A stretch of 64,000 bases of DNA. Source: Fistularia commersonii. Its lineage: Eukaryota; Chordata; Actinopteri; Syngnathiformes; Fistulariidae. Under the pieces are notes generated by a model. That model saw nothing but the letters and a program-made list of their open reading frames with translations. It searched no databases and was not told the DNA's origin. Position numbers and translations under genes: made by a program. The DNA lies in assembly GCA_037954325.1 (NCBI GenBank), contig JBBMNZ010000007.1:14361001-14425000 (forward strand), read 5' to 3'. The stretch's first letter is position 1, and each line of letters starts with the position of its first letter. Shown here one piece after another: positions 12,342 to 24,922 of this stretch.

Positions 12342-14099
12342 GTAAAGTTAAAAACAAACAGAACAAAATAGAAATGTTTATGGTAGAATCCCAAGTCACT
12401 GTAAGTTGTTTTAAACCTTCCGTAAAAGCAGACGGACGTTTGTGTCGAGCTCTTCATGTAGATAGTCATGTCATTTTTGAATGGATAATTGGCTAAAAAC
12501 GGTTAACGGTTGAGTCAGTTCGAGTACGTTGCTTCTCACATCAGCCGCGCGGTTTCAAAATAAATATGCGCCTTTGATTGTGCTGTAATATATTAAGTTG
12601 GATACTTTAAAACAACAAATTCATCCTACATCTTGAATAGTATAGAATATATCTCAATATACATATATATGTATATTCCTGTTCGTGTGTATGTGTGCAT
12701 TGATGACTCAGGACGAAGAACACTTCGATGTTTCTCATTATTAAGAGAAACTCAAAGTGCTATTGAAATATTCGTCTCTGCTAATAAAACATAGTTTACG
12801 AGCAGCTGAGACGTTTTGCAAGAACAAACTATAGTTATTATTGTATCAGTCGCTGTTTCATTTTTTTCCACTGCAAATTTGTTGATTCGGTTAGCAAATT
12901 TTACAAATATGAAAAGCTGCATTGATAAGTATCACTGATAACGTATCAGTGATACGCCTAAGTTAAATAAATAATGCAATGAAAAAGTAGTACAGTGTTG
13001 GAACTTCAGCGAGTACAGCAACTGTCTCACAGTTTTACCTTGTAGTCATTGTTGCAGTTAGTTAACAGACTCATTTTTTGGAATCTTTTAAGATCAAACC
13101 TAGAAGCTCTTTACAAAACTATGTGATGGATGCTTGACCTATGTCATCAAAGAGCAGGAAATGCAAATAAACATGAATAGAACCAGAGAAGGGAAGGTGA
13201 TTCATCCAAAGTACTTGACACCCTTATAGCTGCATGTCAAGAGGAATTGTGCAAACTTTATTGCCACAAACAAAACGATAAAACGACTTTGTTACTGGAG
13301 CAGAGAGTCTGACATGGACATATGGATATTAAAAGTTGTCAGATGTCGTTCCAGTGGAAAAGTCTGTTTGAGTTAATGACCAACCACTGTCTTTGTCTCA
13401 GCTCTTTTTCTGACTGGCTAAATCAAACATAACATTGAGAGCATGTCAACATTCTGTTGAGGTTTCGCCTTGTTGACTGTCTCCACATCAGCTGCCAGGA
13501 CGTCAGAAAATAAAATAACATGTAAAAAAATCTCGATAAGTACACCTTTTTAAGTTCAAATCTGACCCTTAAAGTAGTAGGACAGATGGGTTTTTTATTA
13601 CCATTTTTGTTCCCTGTATTAGTTATGATCTGTTCATTTTGTGTTGTTTGTTGTTATTATTTATCTCGGCTCATAATACGTATACTCTTAGGGACAAATA
13701 CTGGAATAGAAGTTAAACAGGTATTTCTAAAATGATTTTACAGAAACAAATGGATAAACACCAAGTCCTTCCGGTGTTGTTACTCTCTATACAAGCATTT
13801 CAACGCTGGTCTTTTTTTACAAATGAAAATTCAGGCAATTAAATGTTTTATTACAGCAGAGTTACAGTAGATAATTTGTTTTACACTCAACTGATCCTTC
13901 CGAGGACGATTAGGCGGCTTGTGACCTGTAATCTGACTCGCATGCAATAAGAGGACTAGTTATATATCTCAGCAATGATTGCAGCCTGTTTACTCCACAC
14001 GTAGGAATAGACTACTGCAATTAACTTAAGATGAGACTAGACCATATACTGTTTTTGAAAAACTATACAGGTGACTTTTAACTTACTAGTTTCCCATGA
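12342..14099 (+). other. Inferred sarg 5' intron, proximal part
   Basis: No exon or ORF was recognised. Two perfect palindromes are present: 22 bp of AT-rich sequence at 12656-12677, and 12 bp arms GTATCACTGATA/TATCAGTGATAC around a 3 nt spacer at 12929-12955. Confidence 0.4.
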
Positions 14100-15400
14100 C
14101 TACCATTGAGGTCATTGAGAGGAAGACCAACAAGCAATTTCAGAGGTGGCTGAGCATTCCCCCAAGTTTCTCTTCAGAAACATGATGTAAAGGCCCACTG
14201 GGCCTTTATCACGGTCATCAGCTGTTTCGAAGTACAAGGTAGCAAAATGCAGAGATGTGTTAAGCCTGGGGGATCCCAAGAATGACTTGGTAAAACAAGC
14301 TGGCGTCACCACCTGCTCTGGATGCAAGTGGACTACCAACGCAGCTGTGGAGCAGGCAGTGAACTCTCTAAAGTTGTGGGACATTGTTGGCAACTCATGT
14401 GTCCACCGGCAAGACCTTGGCTCATTTTCAAACCTGGGGAGACGCAAGCACAAGGGCCAGACAAGGCATGGTGCTGGTGGAGATGCAGAGCAGGGAGGAG
14501 GAGAAATGTCTAGCCAGAGTAGTGATACAAGGTTCCCAGGGGGCCTGGACAAAATGGGATTTGCCCAGACGCATGGTCACGTGAAGAGACCTGTGGCGAA
14601 CCACTTTGCAAGCTCTGCAGCCTAAAGGGGACTCAGGGACAAATATCGTCTTGGTGTAAAACAGCTTTGTAGATGGCGCCATGATAAAGGTCTCCTCTCC
14701 TTGGCTGACACCATAGAGCGGGAGAGAGGCAAGAAGAGGCTAGCTTACACAGCCTCGGAGAAAGCGATCACTTTTCTTAAGGAAGGAGCAAAACCTGTGC
14801 TTACCACAGAAAGGAAAAAAAAATAGCATCCTTCAAATCGCAAGCTCCTGGCAAATTAACGTTGACATTGGGAGGAGGCGGCAGTTCCCGGAGTTGGTCT
14901 AAACAACCCTCTGCCCAGATATTGTGCTATGGTCAACCAAAGACCAGAAGATAATTCTGGTCAAGCTCACTGTGAGGAGGAAGGTTGTGATAAAGCCCAT
15001 GAAAGGAAGGCCTCAAAGTACCAACATCCAGACCAAGACTGCAGTGACAATGGCTGGCAGGCATAGCTGTTCCCTGTGGAGATAGGGTGCAGGGGCTTCC
15101 CGGCTAAGTCGGCATGGCATTTACTTTCTGCTCTAGGCCTGGACGAGCGAAGCTAGAGGCAAGCTTCTCGTAGGCTGGGGGATGAGGCAGAACATGCCTT
15201 GTGTTGGATATGGAGTAGGAGAGGGGAGGAATGCTGGAGGCCGGGCAGTGAGCTGGCAACTCACTGCCAGCACACCACCTAATGACATCTGCTCTTGGCA
15301 AAAGGCTACAGCTAGCTGCTAAGGTAGCTGAGGAAGGCATCTGCAGGTGAATGCAACAAGGCATTATAAAAAGGCATTCATGAAGTAGGGCCAGCGAGTA
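14100..15400 (+). mobile_element. Degraded LINE relic with restriction-like endonuclease (R2/Hero/NeSL-type)
   Basis: Conceptual translation, interrupted by stops, shows the C-terminal half of a family common in fish and invertebrate genomes. A first block contains FQRWLSIPPSFSSE, KVAKCRDVLSLGDPKNDLVKQAG and a segment resembling the family's WDIVG/GLGS region. A second reads YRLGVKQLCRWRHDKGLLSLADTIERERGKKR. A third, near 14900-15000, reads LCPDIVLWSTKDQKIILVKLTV. The PD...(E)LTV arrangement is that of the PD-(D/E)XK endonuclease of R2-like LINEs; here the usual Glu before LTV is Lys and stops flank it, so the copy is dead. Family assignment is from memory of these motifs. Most of the RT domain is missing and edges are approximate. 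Confidence 0.65.
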
Positions 15401-15943
15401 TATCACTCTATATCAAATATAATTGAGTGCCACTCTTAATATCCCAAATTTTTGACTTTTTCCAGACAAACAGCAGTGTCTGGTAAAAGTTGGAGAAAAT
15501 GTTGTGAGTAAACTGCCATGTAATTGCAAGAAAAAGAAAAAAAGAATCACCAAAATTTGTCAAGACATCAAGATTATTTTTCTTATGCTGAAAATAATCA
15601 ACAAATAACCAGAAACCAGCAGGAAACTTGGGAAAATTCTACAAAAATGATTGAAATCTTCAGGACTGAGTTATTTGACAAGTCTAAGACAATTTCCACA
15701 AAAGTATCAGAAAAAAATATGTGTCTGAAAATGTAGCTTAATTTCATCGCAGCATCTTCGGATGAAAACCCCTGACCAGATGCTCAAATTCTCCTCTTAT
15801 TTTCACATAGAGCTTAGTGGAGTTTCGCTCTAGCCGTGTGTTTAACTTCTCTTAGCACTAATTTCTCCCTCACATTCATGTCCCTTTTCGCAGAGTGAAA
15901 CACATCATTTTAGCCACTAAGATTGGACAAAGTTGGCTTGAAG

Positions 15944-18406
15944 ATGCCAAAAAGCGACACCTGGCCAGGTGGCATCAGACTGGAAACTATGACAGGAGTG
16001 GACAGTGCTGGCAGCTGTGACAGCGTCGTCAGCAACAATTCTACTTTTGTAAGCTAGTGACCTCAATGTTGACTCTGTTAATGTCTGTCATGTATTTAAG
16101 GGCTATTTCCTCGGGGATTATTTGTCAATTTATGAAGAAACATATGCAATTCCAGAGTGATGACAGCTTGGAGTACCTGTCTGCTGAAGAGAAGGCCTGC
16201 CTGATGTTTTTGGAGGAGACTCTTGAATCGCTGGACACTGAAGACGACAGCGGGCTGTCCACTGATGAACTTGATCAACTACCCAGCCCTGGCAGCCTCG
16301 CAACCAGACTTGCGGATCTGTCAGCCTCCATGAACAGAAGCGTGCTCAATGGTTAGTTAATCTGTGGGGACAGATCCAGTATTAGATACAAACTAGTCAG
16401 TAAACTGTTCTCATATAGACATATTGTTCTTGAAAAGAAAATGGACACTTATTCCTGCTGATTTTATTAAGCTACTTGAGATTGCTCTGTTTTCTGAGCA
16501 GTTTCTCTGGGAGGGGGGGGGGGGGGGGGGGGCTCCAGGAGTGTTTCCTTGACGAGAAAACAAACGTGTTCAAGTGCTGCTATGGTTTTATCGTATTCTT
16601 CCTTTTTAACAGGCAGTGTTATCATTCATCATTAACATTCTGTTCCGTCCTCGATTCATTCAGGCTTAACCCTTGTGTTGTCTTGCGGGTCAAAAGTGAC
16701 CCACTGCCATGTTTAGCTGTAGAAAAAAACACCTCAACCTATTTTTTCCAACTTGAAATTTTATGACTTTTCCTAAAGAGGCCCCATAACTAGAAAAATT
16801 GATACTTCATTTTTATGTATGTTTCCATATGGGCTGTACACCACTAGGGTACAAAGATTGTCTTATGGGTCATTTTTGACCCGTAGGACAAGGGGAGTAA
16901 ACACAATGTTAAGATTGCATGAGGGTTAAAGACGTATTGGGAAACCTTCAATGCTTATTTCAGTCCATTGCTTCTGAAAATTAGAATCAGTGAATTCCTA
17001 TCAGGGATGCGCTCTATTTAGCAGAACTATCAGTTGTTATACATCTTAGTTTTGAGTTACAGTGAATGGGTCTTAATGGCTCCATATTTGTAACCAAAAC
17101 TGTGATTTGTCGTGTATCCATGTATTTACAGCATAACATTGATATGTACAAATCTTGGTTTAGGTTTGAAATAGTCTTTCCGAATGACCTAAAAAAATAT
17201 GCAGAAGATTAGCTGGCAGTTATAAGAAAATACTTATCTCAGGTAGCTATAAGAAAATACTTATCTCAGGTCTATTTAAAATTTACATGACTTCCTATTT
17301 TGATAGTAAATCTGTGCTTTTTTTTCCGTATAGGTTCACAAAACCACAACTCAATTGAACCCAAAGACAGTGCTGACAGTAAACTTATGCAGAGCTACCT
17401 GGTTCCTACACCTTTTGTTCTGGCGAGCAGCTCCAACACCAAACTTTCTGTTTCTCCAGACAATCAGTGTAATCTCACACCTTCAAGCCACAAACTGGGC
17501 CCCCAGCAAAACCAAAAACCTGTGGCTTCTTCACTACCTTTGGAAATTAAAGTTGTTATGCCTCCCGCAACCACACCTAGAGACGTGTCAGTGAAGACGA
17601 CGGAGGGTCCTTTACCCCGAGGACCGCTGTCTTACGACGCCCTGGTTTACTTGCGGAGAAGTGCCTCTTCAAAGAGGACCCCCTTGTGTCCTACAGTAGA
17701 TCACACTATAGACTCAGTCCAGCACCCTCCGGTTGTGATGGAAGCTCCCGCCATCAGAAATCAGACTAGGCCCCAAAGATCTCATTCCGAGGACTCCAGG
17801 GTTAAAGTGACTCCTCCAGCTGTTGCCCCCAAACCCAAAAAGATCCCAGCCTGTTTATCTGCTAAGTTACAAACCAAAGCAGCGCCAGCCTCAACCATTT
17901 CAGGCAGTGTCAAGAATGCAACAGATCCTAACGTGGTCAGACTAGAAGCGTTGCAGAAGCTGGGTCTCCTCAAAGACAAAGAACCAGGGGCCCCTCAACT
18001 GCCCTCCAAACCTCACCCATGTCCGGATCCAACTGACAGCAGGTTCAAAAATGGCCAATGTGACATTTTCCCATCAAACAAACCATCATCCCATTTCGCT
18101 AAAGTGCCCATGGAAAGAAAGACCCGGCTGCAGAGCAGTGCTAGTTTCCACCACTCCTGCGGGCCGGAGCTACTGTCCACATCATGCCCCAGTCAAATTG
18201 GTCTTCAGCGGTCCACCACCTTTGACCACTTACAAAATGAACCACGACATGTCACATCGGTTCGCCCAGTGAAAACAGTGCCGGCAGCTCAACCTGTGGT
18301 CCCTAAACCCTCAAACTGTGTGGGATACACTGTAATGATGGTGCCCGGAATGGGAGCAGATCGGAAGGAGGCTCTAAGAAAGCTAGGACTTCTGAAGGAC
18401 AGTTAA
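15944..18406 (+). CDS. sarg: Specifically androgen-regulated gene protein (SARG/C1orf116) homologue; exons 15944-16048, 16156-16351, 17334-18406
   Basis: SARG is a cytoplasmic protein up-regulated by androgen in human prostate; its molecular role is unknown. Exon 1 (35 codons) includes GSCDSVVSNNSTF and ends at GTAAGC. Exon 2, after TTCCAG, gives SLEYLSAEEKACLMFLEETL and SLDTEDDSGLSTDE, a near match to the human N-terminal block (FLSTEEKECLLFLEET, SLDTEADSGLSTDE). Exon 3 completes the protein. All junction phases agree, giving 457 aa (human 601 as recalled). The middle is Pro/Ser-rich and poorly conserved. The motif EALxKLGLLKD appears at about residue 305 and again at the extreme C-terminus (about 446). 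Exon 1 ATG was chosen because it precedes the conserved block in phase. The yod1-sarg order matches human 1q32. Confidence 0.9.
16513..16532. repeat. Poly-G tract (20 G)
   Basis: An uninterrupted G run lies in the second sarg intron. It could form quadruplexes and is prone to assembly length error. Confidence 0.9.
16666..16929. mobile_element. piggyBac-type MITE in sarg intron 2
   Basis: The element is bounded by TTAA on both sides (16666-16669 and 16926-16929). Its ends are CCCTTGTGTTG on the left and, inverted, CCCTCATGCAA on the right, matching the TTAA-plus-CCCT signature of piggyBac elements. Inside are two self-complementary GGGTCA...TGACCC motifs. At about 260 bp and with no coding capacity, it is a non-autonomous copy. 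Confidence 0.75.
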
Positions 18407-18848
18407 ACAACTGGTGTTTCTTTGGGTAAATGCGGTGCTGAAGCTTCAACAGCAGCGACTTGGAGAGCGTGAGAGCATTAGGAGGAAACTTGGCACTGGG
18501 CAACCAAAGCAGAAGGAGAGGATAATCAAGGAGAACAAAGGGCAGCTTCTGTGGTTTGCACTACTCCTGTTTATACTGCCCTTTAAATTCACTGTGTCTT
18601 AAATTGCACCTTGCTTTAAAATTTGCTGCCCATTCCAGAACAGACAGTAATCATAGAAAACCTCTGGCTCCTTTGAATGTCCATCAAGACCCCAGGTGGC
18701 TTCTTGTTTGCTTCACTAGTTGATGCAGTTGACTTTGACCATGTTTCACTCTGTTTCTAGTGAATCTCCACAGTTTTTCCTGTTTCTTAGTTCACATATG
18801 TGCCTGGATTTGGATTTGATTATTCCCCGTACCAAAGCCTGGTGACCA

Positions 18849-18854
18849 AATAAA
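18849..18854 (+). terminator. sarg: Candidate sarg poly(A) signal
   Basis: A canonical AATAAA lies about 440 bp after the sarg stop codon, the first one in the 3' region that was noticed. The use of this site is inferred. Confidence 0.5.
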
Positions 18855-18879
18855 CACTTAAACATAAAATTTAACTGTA

Positions 18880-20744
18880 AAGTGATTTTTATGTTTTATG
18901 TAAAGCCGTGAGTACAACAATGCTGTTATTATTCCAATGATCTAGCTTGTCTACTTGTTCATAACATTTTATAACTTCACAGATGTTTCAAAAACAAGTA
19001 TCAACATGGTCCGGAATGGTTTGTTCAATTTTCATTTTTCACTTGCTCTTACCAACCACTGAACAAAAATAAAAAGTCAAATTTGATAGGGTGTATAGTT
19101 TTAATTTATCCCAACACTAAACTTTAAACTTAAACTACCTTAATTCAGCTTCCCCCATTTAGATCAGTACGCCACATATCAGGGCCATTTCTGTTCCTTT
19201 TCATTTTCAACATCTGCCTCCAGTTTGGTCTGATCCAGTTACTGCTACATGTGCAACCAAGCAGCACGTTACCAGACTGCCTTTGACGTTTGCAGTCGAT
19301 CTGACCATCCCAGCGTCTGGGAGGCACAAAGCCAGCCTTTATGAGTCCAGTCTCTGTCCAGTAAACCCAGCTTCTCCCCGCAGCCCCTGTGGCTTCCAGT
19401 CAAACGTCTCATCTTACTCGGCCCTCCCCAACACTTCCGTACTCCTCCATTATCCGATTATCTTCAGCCCATATCTGTGTGAACTCGGCAGATGGAAGCT
19501 CTTTTCTCTTTTCCCTTTGTGTGTGTGACTTTAATTCCTCCCGCTGACTTTTACGAGTAACTGGGCTTCTTATGTAACAGCGAAGAAACCAGTGAATAAG
19601 TGTGTAGATGATTGTTCAGAGAGCTCCCAACAGACAGTCACCTTGTACAGCTTTATCTCTTTAAGGCTTGCAGACCAGGATCTGTGTCCTGTACGTCTGC
19701 ACAAAGCCAAATAAATGGTGTCAAATTTTGAATTTGACACAGATCTCTGCCGCTCAAACAGTGAATGAACGAATCAGACCATTGGCAAAGCGAGAAATGT
19801 GACACGCGGGCAGAAAATGGAGCTGCGGATAGTATTGAATTTATACACATATTCTCGTCTTTGCCCTAAGTAAGGTCCCGAGTTGTGAACAAAAAAAGAA
19901 AATGTAAATAAAACAAGCAAGTTGCAAAACAGAAGTTAATATTTAACAGCACTTATTGTCCTTATCAAGACTTTATAGCAGATTTAGCTTAAGTGGGTCA
20001 ATGCACTTCTTATGAAACCTTTTAATATTTAATTTAACTTACAGCTTGGCTTTTGTTATATTTTGTCATGAGTAAGATGTTGACCTCAGAGGTCACGTGT
20101 AACAAGAGAACACAAACTGCCATAGTAGCTTTGTGCTGCCATGACAACAGCCCCCCACTCTTGACGATGGGTTTCCATAACTTCACAAACCAGACTTGAC
20201 AGTTTGTGCACTAGAATCTTTATATTACATCATAAAATCTGCTATGGTTTAACAAAATTTGCAGTAAATATGAGTAAATAACCTTATTTAGCAGTAAAGT
20301 CAGAACACAGCACAACAGCTTAATGCTGCAGTTAAAACCTAAACAACAAAAATGATTAGTGCTTCTATATAATTCAAATGTAGACTTATGTATGGGCTCA
20401 AATCCAGAGGTCTGGATGATGTGGTGTTATAGTTTTTAAACAATTTATCTGTTGTCCAGACATATCTCTCCCTAGCAAAAATACTATTTGTTGATTTTTG
20501 CTAAATTTACAACTGCATTAGCATGAGACAATCAAAAAACACATTACAACACATTGCCTTTGAATTTGTGAGGCTTTATTGAGAAGTGACAAGGAAATGA
20601 GCATGAATTTATCAGATATTTTTTCTTATGGCCTTGCTATTAATATATTTCAAATATCAGATTGGAAATTCCAAGTCGGGAATTTATTATCTAAATGCAG
20701 CCATCCATCATGCTAGATGATGCTGTATGAAGCATTTTGGCTAT
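18880..20744. other. Intergenic region after sarg, no gene seen
   Basis: The sequence is AT-rich with scattered short ORFs of no recognised similarity. It lies at the left side of the junction between the two synteny blocks. Confidence 0.5.
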
Positions 20745-22470
20745 ATCACTTTCACTTGGCAACATTACACCTTAGGCCACAGGTCTTTGATTGACCTTGT
20801 ATTCATGTCATCGGACTTGTGGCCGCATGACCTGGACACTTTGACGAAGAGAAAGGCGGAGCTGTCACCACTTGGTGGTGAGCTGGCTCCAATGGTGGGG
20901 GAAGATGCCGAACAGACCTGGCAGATCCAACTGTCGTGAGGGTCTGCTGGGATCGTCTAGCAGAGTCCCCTGTTAGAAGGAGTTTCAACTCCCACCGCCG
21001 GCAGATCTACAACCACGTCATGAGGGAGGTGGGAGACATTGGGTCCAAATGGGCCATGTTCTGTGCTTCCATTGTCGAGGCGGCAGACAGAAGCTGTGGC
21101 TGTAAGGCGGTCAGCGCCTGTTGGGGCGGCAACCGTCCAACCCGCTGGTGGACCCCAGGGGTGATGCCAGGAAACTGAAGGGGTCCAATCAAGTCTTTCA
21201 GCTGACAGGTACCGGCAGGCTAAGCGGCAGACTTCAACTGCAGACACTGCAGACTTCAACTCGAGACTTTGTTGATCGGTGGCAAGAATAATTCCAAGAC
21301 CTCCTCAATCCCGATGAAACGCCTTCCAATGAGGAAGCAGAACCGGGGGACTCTGGAGCGGACACACCTGTTTCCAGGGTTGAAGTTGCTGAAGCAGTAA
21401 AAAAGCTCTTCAGTAGCAGGGCCCTGGAGGGGGATGAGGTCCGCCCTATGTTCCTCAAGATGCTGCAACCCTGTTATACAGGCTATTAGGTCCCTGTATG
21501 ATTAGTATTGGAGCTTGGTCCATATTGCCGGTTGTAAGCTGGGCCCGTTTCCGCTGAGAGTTGGGCTGCCTTTTGTCACCGATTATGTTCACTACTTTTA
21601 CGGACAGAGTTTCTAGGCACAGCCAGGGCATCGAGGGGATCCGGTTTGGTGGCCGCAGGATCGAGTCTCTGCTTTTTGCAGATGATGTGGTTCTGTAGGC
21701 TTCATCAGGCCATGATCTCCACCTCTAACTGGAGCAGTTCGCAACGGAGTGCGAAGCAGCCAGAATGAGGATCAGCACATCCAAATCCAAGACCATGGTG
21801 ATGAACCGAAAATGGATGGAATGCCCACTCTGGGTCGGGGAAGAAGTGGAGGAGTTCAACTTTCTCGGGGTCTTGTTCGCAAGGAGGATGGAGGATGGAG
21901 AGGGAGATCGACAGGTGGATCGGCACGGCGTCTGTAGCGATGTGGACTCGACCAGTGTGTCGTGGTGAAGAGGGAGTTGAGCCAGAAGGTGAATCTCTCC
22001 ATTTACCGGTCGTTCTACGTTCCCACTCTTACCTATGGTCACAAGCTGTGGGCAGTGACCCAAAGAACGAGATCGCGGATACAAGTCGCTGAAATTAGTT
22101 TCCTCTGGAGGGTGGTTGGACTCACCCTAGGAGACAGGTTGAGAAGTTCAGTCATCCAGGAGGAGCTCAGAATAGAGCCGCTGCTCCTCAGCGTAGAGAG
22201 GAGCCAGATGAAGTGGCTCGGGCATCTGGTCAGGATGCCTCCTGGACGCCTCCCAGTGGAAGTATTCCGGGGATGTCCATCTGGGAGGAGACCACGGGGA
22301 AGACCCAGGACATGCTGGAGAGACTATGTCTCCAGACTGGCCTGGGAACACCTTGGGGTCCCCCTAGAGGAGCTGGACCATGTAGTGGGGAGAGGGAGGT
22401 CTGGGCCTCACTGCTCCAGCTGCCCCCACGACCCGACTCCAGATAAGCAGGGGACGATGGATGGATGGAT
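20745..22470 (+). mobile_element. RTE-clade (Rex3-like) LINE copy, 5'-truncated and internally deleted
   Basis: Translation in shifting frames shows an endonuclease fragment (LGHRSLIDLVFMSSDLWPHD), a linker (VRVCWDRLAESPVR), the RT pieces LLFADDVV and MRISTSKSKTMVMNRK, and an open C-terminal stretch from 21962 containing VPTLTYGHKLW, WLGHLVRMPPGRLP and RPRGRPRTCWRDYVSRLAWE. These motifs belong to the commonest teleost RTE-like LINE. The copy ends in GATAAGCAGGGG and an ATGG tandem tail at 22456-22470, the usual 3' end. Numerous frameshifts and stops make it inactive. Clade naming (Rex3-like) is from recollection. Confidence 0.85.
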
Positions 22471-22963
22471 ATTGGTAACCATTCTTGGGGACGACACTCC
22501 CCCTGCTGGTTTGCAGCATCTCTAGTTGGCAGGGTTTGAATTCATTGGGGGAATTGAGGACAGAATGTACTGCTGGCACCTCCATTCACTCACCGTTGTG
22601 GAGAAAGAATACAGACTGATCAATCACTGCATCCCCCACACTATAATTCAGTGTTAGTGGCTTAACGTGATAGATCTTGCTTTGCTCCCTTTTTAATCTC
22701 CTTCTCAGCAGCAGAGCTGATGGGAGTCTGGCCTTAAAGGGACAGCGTGGGATTCTTAAGGCTGTGCGTCAGCAGATTTGCACGAAACCACAGTAGGACA
22801 GCAGATTTAAGCGAAGCATCAAAATAAACAAATAAACAAATTGTATATATATATATGTTTGTATAATTTTATTTTTCACCACATAGTAAAACAGGTGCAC
22901 ATACTGTAAATCTCTTACAATATTGAAACCCCTATCTTTAAGGAACCACAACTGCGCTTTAAT

Positions 22964-22977
22964 GTTACCATGGCAAC
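22964..22977. promoter_or_regulatory. Perfect X-box (RFX-type) motif
   Basis: GTTACCATGGCAAC fits the palindromic X-box consensus GTNRCC-N2-RGYAAC at every position. No transcript start is known nearby, so its role is open. Confidence 0.4.
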
Positions 22978-24159
22978 CTCCACAACACTGCTAAAACGTA
23001 ACTGAATTTGACAAAAAAAAAGACTTTTCATTCTTGTATCTACGTATATATATATATATATATATAATAATGTCCAGTTTGCCTTGTTAATTTAATATAA
23101 GGGTGAGCCGGTCTCTCACTCTCACACACACAAAAATAGCATGCAAAGGCAATAAGCTAATGACTTTCCAAATGTAAATAGTTGCATCTTGGTGTAAGAT
23201 CGTATCTACCTCTGTGATTCAGTGTGGATGTTAGTGTTTACAATATTGGACATCAGGTTCTTAAGTGTTTTTGGCATTTTTCTTTTTTTTTATCCCCCTT
23301 CATAAAACCACATTTCCTGCCTAAATTACAGGCTGCTTCCTACTCTTAGAGAAAATGACTGCTGCTTTCTTATTGTCAACATTTTCAGGAAACACTACAA
23401 GGATCTTGGCAGTGCTGACCAGTAGAATTACAGCTGTAGTGAATCTCGATGTGTAAATATTGGCATTGTTCTTTGAGGTGGAGATTTGGCAGTGGTTCAA
23501 ATGTCACTGGAGGAGGTGGAGTACAGACATAAAACAGTCAAGTCCAAACACGGAGGTAAAGGTAAATGTAATAACATGGGATGCCTGGAGAAGAGGGTGT
23601 ATCTGGATCACAGGAGCTCTGACATCACTTTCCCATATAACTTGACTCTCTCGCTGGTCTCTGCACTTGATCCTGGAGAGGAACTGAGTGTGTCTTAGCG
23701 TGTGTAGCATCTGAATCCAGATGAACAGTTAAATATATTATCCAAGGAAATAAGTGGTACAGATAAAGATAACTAACAGTGTGGCGATGATTTAATTTTA
23801 GGAAAAATTGTAGGTTGTAAAGATCTAATAAAACGGTAGGTCACGTGTGAAAGTTGCTTCCAGTACAAAAAACATGAGACTGATGTCTGAGCACAACACA
23901 TACATTTTAAATAGCCTTGCCCATTTTAAAAATACACACAAATTGGCATGTGAAAAAAACAGCATTCCATGATACAATAAGATTAAGGCCAAAATGTATT
24001 TTACAATTTTGGCAGCTGATGAAAAAAAAATGGTGGCTTTGCCATTAGGTTAATCAATGACTGATTTAGTAAACACTTGTGTCTCTGAGTATCTGAGTAA
24101 CACTTGAGTATCTGAGTACTAAAAAGACTTCTATGACACCTTAGAGACACATGAAAAAT

Positions 24160-24290
<131 letters not shown>

Positions 24291-24922
24291 AACATAAAAG
24301 CAGGGGTATAAAATATTTAGTATCTGAGCCAAGTAGCCTTGACGCTGACAAACTGTCTAGGATGTTATTCTCATTGAGAGCCAACAATTTTGAGGTGCAC
24401 TGTGTTTTACAAAGTTAAAGCCACCCACCGCAGCAAATGTGCTTAGAAAGGTATTACAGCTTATTAGGGCCCGATCAGGCATAAAGAAAAACAAAAACCC
24501 AGGGGTATAAGCGGAACAAATAAAAAAATATTAGATTAGAGGCTTGTAAAGTAAAACCGATTTATGATAATTAAGTGACGTGTCAAGAAGAACAAAGTGA
24601 AAGGTTTGCAAAAAACAAAAAAAAATAACAATATAACATTGATATTTTCTAAGCCTACAGTATACGACTAAATTCAATATTAAAAAAAAAAATCTCTTGC
24701 AAAAGTGTATTGATCTGTCACTTTATATCTGAAAATCAATGGATTTACTCTTGAGATCTTTCCACCCATTCCCGAGCAACATAATTTGATTTTCTCACCT
24801 TCAATGGCCGTAATATGCCCCTGTAACACATCGATGAAAGGTACAAAAGAATTAATACAATTTTGATCAAACTTATTGAGTAACTTATTTGGGGGGTTGT
24901 TGGCAAACAGGAGGTTCCATTT

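Noticed and set aside
21962..22525. 187-codon open frame as a domesticated host gene
   Set aside because: It is the C-terminal RT end of the RTE LINE with the element's own tail directly after it; the remaining frames are broken, so chance survival is more likely than domestication.
23486..23698. 70-codon + strand frame with non-repetitive sequence
   Set aside because: No recognised similarity, no clear splice context and no codon pattern argument; compatible with chance, although the interval has an X-box upstream.
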